Assembly: GCA_011605725.1 (NCBI GenBank)
Contig: JAAOZP010000005.1
Coordinates: forward strand, 1-59,647
DNA length: 59,647 nt
Direction of reading: 5' to 3'
Origin: Nitrososphaerota archaeon
GTDB lineage: Archaea > Thermoproteota > EX4484-205 > JAAOZP01
The position numbers and the translations under genes are program-made. Positions 26,001 through 33,911 of the stretch are shown here, piece after piece (within the stretch, counting starts at the first letter, position 1; every line of letters begins with the position of its first letter). Below the pieces are notes generated by a model. The model was not told the DNA's origin, ran no database searches, and saw only the letters and a list, made by a program, of their open reading frames with translations.

Positions 26001-27698
26001 GCGTCCAGTATGAGAAAACGTCCATTCAGAGTATCGCTAACATTATCGTCAATAATTGCAATAGCTTTTGCAATAAGTCTACTAACGAGCATAAGTTCTT
26101 ATTCTTGGACTAACATTATCCCGGAGAGCGTTGAAGCTGAGCTTATACCATATAACGGCTACATGTTAAGAACAACGGATTGGTCTCTTGCACAACAAGT
26201 GCCACAAGGCCTGTCCGTCACGCTCGTAAAGTATCTGGAGTCCCAGTTCCACGATGCGGTTGTAGCTCCCAGAGTTTTATCTCCGATTGTTTTCAACGTG
26301 CCTTGGTATAACCTGTTGTGGGTTGATGGCGTGCCAAAGAATATTACCAGTTCTCCGGTTCGCGCAATAATGGGCCTTTCTGTGGCTGAATCAAAGCTGG
26401 TGAACAATTGGAATAATTCTATCATGTCTGGGAGGTGGTTGGAGAGTGATGAAGGATTTGAATGCTTAGTCAGTTCTGACATAGCAACATACCTGGACAT
26501 AAAATTAAACCAAACAATAAGGTGGTCTGGTACTGAATTCAGAGTGGTGGGGATTTTTGATCCAAGTAAAATCGGGCGGGATATTGACGGGGAACCAATG
26601 ACGCCTAGAGATTTCCAAGCAATAATGCAAGCTGGCTCTGTGTCAAAAATTCTTCCACATGTGCCGCGTTTGAATAGCTCGTTCATCATAGTTCCGTGGA
26701 AGACGCTCTGGAAACTAGGTGGAGAAATCATGAGCATAGCGGTTAAACCTTCTAAGGTGGAGCCGGAGACTGCTGCCGCTTTGGCGCTTGAGACAGGTGC
26801 TCATGTATTCACCGTCGCGACTATTAATGGAAGACCAACTGTTCTCAAATATTCTAAAACTAACGTCATCACCACATCGGGCTTCGACTATCTTTTAATA
26901 CCCCTGGTAATAGGAACGCTTATCATAGCTAACACGATGCTGGGCGGAATATACGAGCGACGAAAAGACATATTCACTTTTTCAGTTGTCGGTTTGTCGT
27001 TAACACAAATTTTCTTCATGTTCATGGCTGAGGCTATCGTTTATGGAACCATAGGGGCATTCCTAGGGTATTTGGTTGCAATGAGCGTCGCGTTCTTTTC
27101 CTCTTATTTCCAGTGGGGTGTAGTCTTCAACTTTACTTCGGGTTACGTGATTTTAGCCCTCGCAATAGCGATGCTGGCGATACTCGTCGCGATGAGTCTT
27201 CCGTTTTTAAGCGTAGCCCAGATTGCTACTCCTTCTCTAGAAAGGAAGTGGAAGGTTCCTGCTCCAAAGGGTGATCACTGGGATGTTAGGTTTCCTTTCT
27301 TAATTGCAGAGGAGGAGTTCAATGGATTCCTGTTGTTTATGAAGGAATACATTGAAAACCAGAGCGGAGATGTGCTTGGTATTTATAATTTGAGAAGCAT
27401 AGAGGTAAAGACTGTTGAGGTTCCCAGTGGTGGCCAGGAGCGTGCATTACGGGCTTTAATGGATCTTCTTCCACCGGAGCTCGGCATATCTCAGGAAGTT
27501 TTAGTTGCAGGCACATGGGATCCGCAAAGGACCAGGTATAGTCTGCATGTTGTTACAAACCGGATTTCCGGGACTCCTGCAGACTGGATGAGAAGAAACA
27601 CGCTGGTATTGAACTTGCTCAGAAAACGTTTCCTCCTCTGGAAGAGCCTCACACCTAAAGAGAAATCTGCTTATTTAGAACGTGCACATGCGTTATGA
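23061..27698 (+). CDS. M28-peptidase-like domain fused to FtsX/MacB-like permease
   Basis: The protein is 1545 aa from ATG 23061, with TATA-like AATATTTATTAAG at about 23019-23030. A signal peptide is followed by an M28/PA-domain-like region (~40-650): SRFTGYPGCLEAADYIKSQL, then FYDAFSPVPFLAYDADAASG and FVSFSGHFQTLAGG. M28 enzymes have H-x-D, D-D-x-x-S-G and G-E-E here, so several metal ligands are replaced and it is probably not catalytic. The second half has membrane helices, an FtsX start (MRKRPFRVSLTLSSI), a MacB-like domain, three helices and a ~150-aa cytosolic tail. It precedes an OPT-like gene by 54 nt. Confidence 0.75.
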   Translation: MIPLPKNVCYKLLVTTLFTILIFVNSLNTMSVLADSANGFKSVREIADAGLIEKLVSFIDYERVESHIRKLSSISRFTGYPGCLEAADYIKSQLESYGLKPFFQNYSVIVPVDGGATLTTLDQNPLTLKIYPMLPNLACPPATPGLEGRLVYAGKGTLKELNGLPLNGSVVMLDFNSGYNWLDAAQFGAKAFLFIEPDETKSYEAESKRIYAPVNIPRFYILREEAEKLLQRLNEAGPQGLSVFIQSKMTWETKEAQNVIALVKGQLNETIAIFSFYDAFSPVPFLAYDADAASGVAIWLEIARYFSINKPLRNVLFVSFSGHFQTLAGGRAFVDEYIFGEKPDPVLGYRYGRNIKLALGLDISTDSPSACIAWGTSAGNSLIQIGRAGYAYIRDAVKPIFYEEAPGVQTPRDEELTSILQEPINKGSLVYYVNRIMGEKTGYLYMIGDRISQVNDYIPMYPLARTPYMRLESQLIVQVGGIGLTVHTSVADRIHWGLPISNLNKVNMRNLRPQAEFSLCLAYLYIWLDPQVLNQYVNIPGWTKWDGTGLGWPIFEGKILEFDKSLGKYVEVPNALIMFFSWRTPYFEIVLKSDEKGSYRATGFQGAVGGSPVTSGGGFVYYAFAFVINETNGNVEYAPDSGVFGAMYGQSFQYWLRSMGKEVEQLNIPVFKCGSIVLHGLLDPRLMNVRTSFKTRINDAFSHAELIAFSDPSIFTDCYLRMMQATIATGTPAAESPSITMVVFVPPRTPIEVLLYIGPTLVGAFNNGGNGFTVEPGRVIRRFAPMQIASDILLLNERRLNTLHTHGVFSIMNVSEARQSEALRYLEIASNSLSNLNYEECSYYIYKSWNYVAESYTMIKDMYLDTINSVAFISVLSLLFSILLERLIFSTGGFKRAFIIIFIFISITTLCSVLHPGYLLASNIGLELLGISVILMLIPAIMLLLSMASRQLSQIREERRGIEAPAVDKLSAFILSLSYGASSMRKRPFRVSLTLSSIIAIAFAISLLTSISSYSWTNIIPESVEAELIPYNGYMLRTTDWSLAQQVPQGLSVTLVKYLESQFHDAVVAPRVLSPIVFNVPWYNLLWVDGVPKNITSSPVRAIMGLSVAESKLVNNWNNSIMSGRWLESDEGFECLVSSDIATYLDIKLNQTIRWSGTEFRVVGIFDPSKIGRDIDGEPMTPRDFQAIMQAGSVSKILPHVPRLNSSFIIVPWKTLWKLGGEIMSIAVKPSKVEPETAAALALETGAHVFTVATINGRPTVLKYSKTNVITTSGFDYLLIPLVIGTLIIANTMLGGIYERRKDIFTFSVVGLSLTQIFFMFMAEAIVYGTIGAFLGYLVAMSVAFFSSYFQWGVVFNFTSGYVILALAIAMLAILVAMSLPFLSVAQIATPSLERKWKVPAPKGDHWDVRFPFLIAEEEFNGFLLFMKEYIENQSGDVLGIYNLRSIEVKTVEVPSGGQERALRALMDLLPPELGISQEVLVAGTWDPQRTRYSLHVVTNRISGTPADWMRRNTLVLNLLRKRFLLWKSLTPKEKSAYLERAHAL

Positions 27699-27718
27699 GA
27701 AGCAGCTTTGGACTGATA

Positions 27719-27732
27719 AAGTATATATATAG
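27719..27732 (+). promoter_or_regulatory. TATA box before the second OPT-like gene
   Basis: AAGTATATATATAG lies about 26 nt before ATG 27753. The gene therefore has its own, apparently leaderless promoter even though it is only 54 nt behind the M28-FtsX gene. Confidence 0.55.
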
Positions 27733-27752
27733 CTTTACTAAGATAATGTTTT

Positions 27753-29663
27753 ATGGCTGTTGAAGAGAGATCCTCGACAGAGCCGGAATTTAAAGGGGGT
27801 TTTTCGAGGATAACTATCATTACAATTCTCTACAGTGCTCTAGTTCTCATCCCTATCGTGATATTCTCATCTCTCTATAGCGGAGCCAGTATCGCCGGGG
27901 CAGCCCCGTACATAATGATTATCATAATCACTCAAATGTCGGTTTTGCTCGGAAGAAAGCCTTTCACCAGGCAGGAAGTTTTAGTTGCCTATGTAGCTAC
28001 GTCAGTATCTGCTACTTACACCGGTATGGGAGTTTACGCTATTTTTAACACCTATATGCGTTCAGCTCCAGGTATTAAAATTGCCCCTTACATACCTGAA
28101 TGGGCTGCTGTACAGTTAACATCCCCCGCATATCTTCAACGAACATTACTGCATCCAGACTGGATTCCTTTCATCATAGTCAATATGGGCACTACAGTGC
28201 TGTGGTACATAGCCAACATGTCGTTGGGACTGATGGCCGGGCAGCTCTACTATGATATCGAAAAGCTCCCGTTCCCTATGGCTTTAGTAGGTGTTGAAGG
28301 GGTGATAACTCTTTCTGAGAGAGAAGAGAAAAGAATAAGATACTTTACTTTGTTTCTAATACCGGGTGCTATTTTATCGGCTTTGATCTATGCGCTGCCA
28401 ATGGTTAGCGCGGCCATCACGCGTCGCACAGGCATAACGCTAATCCCTGTTCCTTGGAGTGATTTAACTATTTTTATAGACGCAGTCCTACCGGGTAGTG
28501 TATTCGGCATCTCTACTGATCCATTAGCCTTCGCTATGGGATTTGTAATACCGTTAGAAGTATGCGTAGCAATGCTTATCGGAGCAATCTCGGTGAGCAT
28601 AGCGGGCAATTCTATTCTTTACGGTTTCGGCCTCTTGCCTAGAGTCTATAGAGGAATGAGCATCGCAATGAATTATACATATGCTTACTTGGATTTTTGG
28701 GCAAGCCCAATGATAGGACTGGCCATTGCTGCTGCACTAACGCCTCTCCTCATTCATCGCGATACTCTATTGGGACTGTTAAGAAGTATGAAGGGTCTTA
28801 CAGCATCTCAGAAGTCAATGGGGTATGTTTCACCTTTACGTCTAATCACACTGTACGTTGCATGTAGCTTTGGAACCGTGCTAGTAACCCTATACCTTTG
28901 TCCCGGTTTCATACCTTACGCTCCTATAGCGATCATCATGGGTGTTGCATGGCCTTTCATATTCGTAATAGCTCAGGCAAGGGGAATGGCCGTATCCGGC
29001 GTGCCGCTAAACATTCCGTACATCTGGGAAGGGATTCTCGGCATGATTCCGTATAACGGGGTGGACATATGGTTCGCACCTCTTTACACCTCCAGAATGG
29101 TAGGCATAGGGTCGCCCACTGCGGAATGGGCAGGCACGTATGTCATGGCTAAACTAACCCAAACTAAAATTTCCGACATAATTAAAGCATGGTTTATAGC
29201 TCTTCCTATTACGTGGACTATGGTATGGATGTTTACTAGTGCTTTCTGGACACTGGCTCCCATCCCCTCAATGTTTTATCCGTTTACTGCTCAAACATGG
29301 CCTATGAATGCTGCTATAACTGATCTCTACATGTCTAAAACGTTCACGACAGCGTTAAACCCGTTATTGATTGGTGGTGCTGCACTTATAGGTGTTGTCA
29401 TGTATATCGTGTCAAGCCTTCTCAAATTCCCGAACTTCCTGATGGGATTTGTATTAGGAGCCAGTGGATACATTCCTGGGTCAGTATCTATATTTATCGG
29501 TGCCCTTTTGAACCGGTTTTTACTAAAGAGATTTCTAGGGGAAGAATGGAACAAATATAAAGCTGTTGCTGTCGCTGGCCTAACTTGCGGTGAAGGCATT
29601 ATACTAGGTTTATCCGCACTATTTACAGTAATATCAAATTCTCTTATGACCATTCCTTACTAG
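27753..29663 (+). CDS. Polytopic transporter, OPT-like/DUF6785 type (second copy)
   Basis: This 636-aa protein has about 14-15 hydrophobic segments. The first (SRITIITILYSALVLIPIVIF) is followed by a short PFTRQE loop. The conserved loop YDIEKLPFPMALVGVEG matches DVEKLPFPWAQPAS of the 20142 protein, and TSRMVGIGSPTAEWAG corresponds to its NVRLVGEAGPSNYWAG. Proteins of this kind resemble oligopeptide-type transporters. Transport class is reasonably sure; the substrate is not. It shares context with two FtsX-like permeases, suggesting a joint surface or uptake function. Confidence 0.6.
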   Translation: MAVEERSSTEPEFKGGFSRITIITILYSALVLIPIVIFSSLYSGASIAGAAPYIMIIIITQMSVLLGRKPFTRQEVLVAYVATSVSATYTGMGVYAIFNTYMRSAPGIKIAPYIPEWAAVQLTSPAYLQRTLLHPDWIPFIIVNMGTTVLWYIANMSLGLMAGQLYYDIEKLPFPMALVGVEGVITLSEREEKRIRYFTLFLIPGAILSALIYALPMVSAAITRRTGITLIPVPWSDLTIFIDAVLPGSVFGISTDPLAFAMGFVIPLEVCVAMLIGAISVSIAGNSILYGFGLLPRVYRGMSIAMNYTYAYLDFWASPMIGLAIAAALTPLLIHRDTLLGLLRSMKGLTASQKSMGYVSPLRLITLYVACSFGTVLVTLYLCPGFIPYAPIAIIMGVAWPFIFVIAQARGMAVSGVPLNIPYIWEGILGMIPYNGVDIWFAPLYTSRMVGIGSPTAEWAGTYVMAKLTQTKISDIIKAWFIALPITWTMVWMFTSAFWTLAPIPSMFYPFTAQTWPMNAAITDLYMSKTFTTALNPLLIGGAALIGVVMYIVSSLLKFPNFLMGFVLGASGYIPGSVSIFIGALLNRFLLKRFLGEEWNKYKAVAVAGLTCGEGIILGLSALFTVISNSLMTIPY

Positions 29664-29697
29664 GGTTAATCATGTGTTTGAAAATCGCCTTCTAAGC

Positions 29698-32600
29698 TCA
29701 AATAATTCTTATTGAAACGTAAACTGGACATTGTCCTGCCATTTTCCTTAAGAATACTTCCTTTCCAGCTAACCTTAAAACCTTTCTAAGCTCTACCACG
29801 GCTTCCCTATTCATCCCTAATCCAAGATAGGCTATTATCTTCCTGCAGCGTGCTTCCATAAGCTTTTTATCGTAATTCAAGGCGTTGAAATATTCCTCAG
29901 GAATTTCTCTCTTTAAGCTCGCTATTTCTTCCTCTCTTTTCATCGCTTCCTTCAACATGTCTTTAAACAATTCTAAAGCCTCCCTCTTTCTTCCAAGCAT
30001 CTTGAGGGCGAGACCCTTATAGTAGGCTTCGTCAATATTGAAAAACTTTTGAGTAAGAATACTTTTCCACATCTTCCTTGCCTTCTTCTTCTCCCCCATG
30101 AGAAGATAACACTGGCCAGCCCAGTACCTCTGTTTAGCCTCATGCCTATGCGGAGCATAAGGTGCCCCAACACCCAGATTCCTCGGGTATGTTAAAGCGT
30201 TAAGGAAGTCTTTTAAAGCCTCTTCATACCTTCTTCTGTTCACCCTCTCCAACCCTCTCCTCACATGGGCCTCTACGAACATCTCCCAGTAGCCATAGTA
30301 TCCTTCAGCAGGGGTGAAAGTGTTCTCCTCGAGTATTTTAATCGCTTCATCGTTTTTCCCCGTGTCGATGTATGCTGAGGACAATGCTGCCAGTATCGAG
30401 TCTTTCTTAATTCTGGTCCTCGCTTCTTCTAAGGTTTTAACAGCCTTTTCAACGAGTTTTGTCCAACGGCATACATCATAGTATTCAAGGTATAGCCTGT
30501 AATTGTCTTGATCAATGTCAATCGCTTTCTCATATTCCTTTAACGCTTTCTCATAATCCCTGTACAATCTGTTGTAAGCAAAACCAAGGTTCCTATGTAG
30601 GATTGAATACTTAAAACCGCTTTCCTCAGCTTTTTCCCATTCCCCTATCGCCTCTTCAAATCTTCCGAGCTGAAACAAGAGGTTTCCGAGATAATACCTT
30701 GCCTTAGGGCTCCCGGTGTTTTTGATGACGCTTCTAAGTATTTCCTCCTCAATCAACCTGTGTGGAAACACGCGGTCGGGATTCCTCAAATCCCCAGCCT
30801 GATAATGCTTTTTCATCTCCTCTGTTTGTTGAAGCCTCTCACAAACGAAGCCTAGGTAATAGTGGACCATAGGGCCATTAAGCCCCTTCGACACACCAAT
30901 CTCCAGGACTTTCTTGGCATCTTCATAAAAATTGATGCTGATGTATTCCGTAGCTGCTTCAAGGAGCTTCTGTTCTTCAGATAAAACGATCCTTTCGAAT
31001 TCAGGCTTGCCCTCTTCCGAGCAGAGCATGAGCTCAGAAAGCAACGGGTAGTAAAGCGGAAAGGCTTCCAAAGCCTTTTTAACGATATCTAAAGCTTCCT
31101 TAACCTTCTTCTGCTTCCTTAAGACTGCGGCGAGGAGGAATGTGCACTTAAAATCCTTCGAATCCCTCTCAACCACCTCCCTAAGCACCTCCTCCGCTTT
31201 CTCATACTCTCCATTTCTGATTTTTACGACTGATATCCAATACGAGGATTGCGAGAAGAACTTGGTTCTAGCCTTCCAGAGCTCTATTTCCGAGTTGAAC
31301 TCGTCTCCCAGCTTAAGGTAGCATAGCCCCAAATAATAATGCGCTTCACTGTAATCCGGGTCCCTTTTCAACGCTTTTTCGAGAAGCTTAACAGCCTCAG
31401 CGTACATGCCCCTCCGATAATAGATAGTGGCTAAGGAACACAATGCTTTCGAGAAACCCTCATCGACCTTTAATGCTTGTTTATACTTCAATTCTGCAAG
31501 CAATGGATTACCCATTCTTTCCTCCAGTTCCCCATCAATCCAAAGCTCTTCAGCGGTCTTTTTAGCATTGACGACGAGTTCGCTTGGACGGTAGTATACG
31601 GATTCGTCAATCTTCGTCTTATAATCCCTGCAATCCCAAGCTATGATCTCCACGCCTTTTTCATCAATGGCTTCAACCTTCACCTTTTTATCCTTGGATT
31701 CAAACTCCTTAACGAAAGGATCCGTGGGCGCCAAGTTGAGTTTCTCCTCGACAACCTGCCCACCAAGATGGATTCTGATAACGGAATTCGGGAAAACCTT
31801 CGTCACGTGAATCCCCACAGTTACTTTGAACTTTCCATTTTCAGGTTTGATGTCAACATATACCACGGCATCCTTGTTCGCATAGGATATTCCTCCTATC
31901 TTCGGAACGGGATACCACCATTCCTCCCATTCATCGAAATAATGAGGATCAACAAAGCCAACTATGCTCTGCGTCCTATACTTGCCGGATTGAAGCTCAA
32001 TGTATGGCACCCCTTTATCTGAAAGTATTGGCGCCCAGAAAAGCCCGTCTTCACTAGTTCCCCATGTGAACCTTTTCTTCCCAGGAATCTTGAAATGATT
32101 CGCGTACTGCACTACTCCGTAATGCATATTGTAATCGTAGTATCCGAAGAAATCCTCCTCAGAATCTATTATAAAGGCGTCGACGGCGAACTTGCAATTC
32201 TTATACCAGCTGACGTCAACACCGTCTCTTGTCACTGGAAACGTATCCTCTGTCAAGTGTTTGCCTGGTATGAAGACCCTGCTGCCCTCGGTAACCGGCT
32301 CAGCAGTATTCGTCCAGAAGTAGTATTTGGTTCGCAACACATCGTTGTTAAAAATTTTAACGGATGTTTCTAGAAAATGTCTACCCGGCCTCAGGGTGAG
32401 GCCTACCAAATAATACATGTTGGTGATGAAGTTAATGTTCCCTATGTAAACAGTTACGCCACCATCCTCCAACTCCTTAACTTTCCAGTCTACTGGAGAA
32501 AAATTGTCTGGAGTATGATGACCCCTGTCCAAACTGTTGAACTCTACTCCGTTAGCAATCCATGCACCTCTTAAAGCTATGTTGGCTGGCCTTATTATTT

Positions 32601-32856
32601 CATTGTAGTGAAACACATGGGCATTGTTAACCTTATCGTATAGGTCGTGCAGTCTTGCCCCAAGCGATGGTATTACCCTCATCTTTAGGTATTCGTTTTC
32701 AACCACTATACTATCGTAGGTAACCGGTTCAGGCTCATCGCTAAAATTGTTTAAACCAGTATAGGGGTAATATTGGAAAAACCTTGGTAAAGGATCTTCG
32801 TCAAGCACTCTATAGGTCTGTATCTCTACCTTCTCGTCATACCATTTGCTGGTCAT
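29698..32856 (-). CDS. DUF5107 + TPR-repeat protein (copy 1)
   Basis: The protein is 1052 aa from ATG 32856 (MTSKWYDEK), chosen because the paralogue at 33912 starts at the matching MNSKWHTEK. Residues ~1-380 form a DUF5107-like region with mutarotase-like features (VVENEYLKMRVIPSLGARLHDLYDK; HTPDNFSPVDW; TEGSRVFIPGKH). A beta domain to ~430 is followed by about 15 tetratricopeptide repeats (for example AHYYLGLCYLKLGDEFNSEIELWKA). No signal peptide, so cytosolic. Such N-terminal domains resemble sugar-binding or glycoside-hydrolase accessory folds; activity is unknown. Confidence 0.75.
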   Translation of the reverse strand: MTSKWYDEKVEIQTYRVLDEDPLPRFFQYYPYTGLNNFSDEPEPVTYDSIVVENEYLKMRVIPSLGARLHDLYDKVNNAHVFHYNEIIRPANIALRGAWIANGVEFNSLDRGHHTPDNFSPVDWKVKELEDGGVTVYIGNINFITNMYYLVGLTLRPGRHFLETSVKIFNNDVLRTKYYFWTNTAEPVTEGSRVFIPGKHLTEDTFPVTRDGVDVSWYKNCKFAVDAFIIDSEEDFFGYYDYNMHYGVVQYANHFKIPGKKRFTWGTSEDGLFWAPILSDKGVPYIELQSGKYRTQSIVGFVDPHYFDEWEEWWYPVPKIGGISYANKDAVVYVDIKPENGKFKVTVGIHVTKVFPNSVIRIHLGGQVVEEKLNLAPTDPFVKEFESKDKKVKVEAIDEKGVEIIAWDCRDYKTKIDESVYYRPSELVVNAKKTAEELWIDGELEERMGNPLLAELKYKQALKVDEGFSKALCSLATIYYRRGMYAEAVKLLEKALKRDPDYSEAHYYLGLCYLKLGDEFNSEIELWKARTKFFSQSSYWISVVKIRNGEYEKAEEVLREVVERDSKDFKCTFLLAAVLRKQKKVKEALDIVKKALEAFPLYYPLLSELMLCSEEGKPEFERIVLSEEQKLLEAATEYISINFYEDAKKVLEIGVSKGLNGPMVHYYLGFVCERLQQTEEMKKHYQAGDLRNPDRVFPHRLIEEEILRSVIKNTGSPKARYYLGNLLFQLGRFEEAIGEWEKAEESGFKYSILHRNLGFAYNRLYRDYEKALKEYEKAIDIDQDNYRLYLEYYDVCRWTKLVEKAVKTLEEARTRIKKDSILAALSSAYIDTGKNDEAIKILEENTFTPAEGYYGYWEMFVEAHVRRGLERVNRRRYEEALKDFLNALTYPRNLGVGAPYAPHRHEAKQRYWAGQCYLLMGEKKKARKMWKSILTQKFFNIDEAYYKGLALKMLGRKREALELFKDMLKEAMKREEEIASLKREIPEEYFNALNYDKKLMEARCRKIIAYLGLGMNREAVVELRKVLRLAGKEVFLRKMAGQCPVYVSIRII

Positions 32857-33165
32857 GGATTTATAAACACATATTAACACATTAATTAAGTTTTGGGTAC
32901 TCTATTTTTTATTCGCTATTAGCTGAGCACTACCTTTTGGATCGGAACACTAGTCGAGAAGATATACTTACATAAAGCAGGCCCTATCCTTTCCAGCTTT
33001 TCAATTCATCCCTTGATCAATTTATAGGTCCCTAGCCTAATCGCATTCATCTAACCACCTTAACTTGCTAAGGGAATAAATTTAACGAGAACTTTCAGTG
33101 CGCACAAACATAGAAGCCGCGGAAAAACATAATAGGTAGAAGGATGTAATAAGTTGCGAGTGAAA

Positions 33166-33615
33166 ATGGTTGTGGAAAAAGAGTTAAAGTCGATAACTAT
33201 AAACACATTGGCTTACACAGTTCCTCCTAAAACAGCCGACAGGAGGTCTGAAAGCATTACTGCAGAAGAGGACATGCACATAGTGGCCATCGAACACTTT
33301 ATAGGGGTTAGTAGTGGAGGCTATCCTACTGATAATGGGCACGTGTTGTCAAAGAATCCTGACAACCCGTGGGTTAAATGGAGTGGAAAAGCTACTGGGA
33401 TGGAGCCAACCGAGGAGAAAGGTTATTTCGGATACTGCGGAAGGGACTACTACTCTGAAGTAAACGGTGTTAACGACGTATGCGTGTACGAATGCTTCCC
33501 ATCAGGCTATTTCCTCGTGAAAAGGGGCGAGAAGCTTTACATGCATTGCTACGCTGGCAACCCTACGAGTAAACAGGTTGTTTTCCATCACTGCGTACGC
33601 TTAATTTACTGGTGA
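33166..33615 (+). CDS. Hypothetical protein between the DUF5107-TPR paralogues
   Basis: The protein is 149 aa from ATG 33166 (TTG 33154 is in frame). It is soluble, Gly/Tyr-rich and probably beta: FIGVSSGGYPTDNGHVLSKN, GYFGYCGRDYYSEVNGVND, FLVKRGEKLYMHCYAG. Five cysteines and no signal peptide. I recognise no family. It lies on the opposite strand between two tandem paralogues, so it was either inserted there or carried along. The flanking gaps of about 300 bp (32857-33165 and 33616-33911) hold a GCGCAC-type motif near 33097, one GCGCGC copy at 33663 and nothing else I recognise. Confidence 0.55.
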   Translation: MVVEKELKSITINTLAYTVPPKTADRRSESITAEEDMHIVAIEHFIGVSSGGYPTDNGHVLSKNPDNPWVKWSGKATGMEPTEEKGYFGYCGRDYYSEVNGVNDVCVYECFPSGYFLVKRGEKLYMHCYAGNPTSKQVVFHHCVRLIYW

Positions 33616-33662
33616 CCCATTAGTTGCAGGAGCGACGGTTTAAAAAGACGTACAAGCTTCTT

Positions 33663-33672
33663 AGCGCGCGAG
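33663..33672. repeat. AGCGCGCGAG motif copy
   Basis: TTAGCGCGCGAG: left half perfect, right half degenerate, in the gap after the hypothetical gene. Confidence 0.5.
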
Positions 33673-33911
33673 TTTCATTACTTTTGTCATTTCTGCATAA
33701 GTATTTTTTAAGTCATAACAGATTTCCGTTCTCTTCAATGGAATAACAACCATGTTTTCTCTATCCGACTTCTCGTTATTACCTGGTAAGAGAATTTTAC
33801 TGAAGGAAAGCTATTGAAGCTTGCGCAATGCGTAGGCCATGCATGCAAATCATGCTCCTTAGAGACACAGCTCTGCAGAAGTTCCTATAAACTCTTCATA
33901 AAGCCAGGGTT

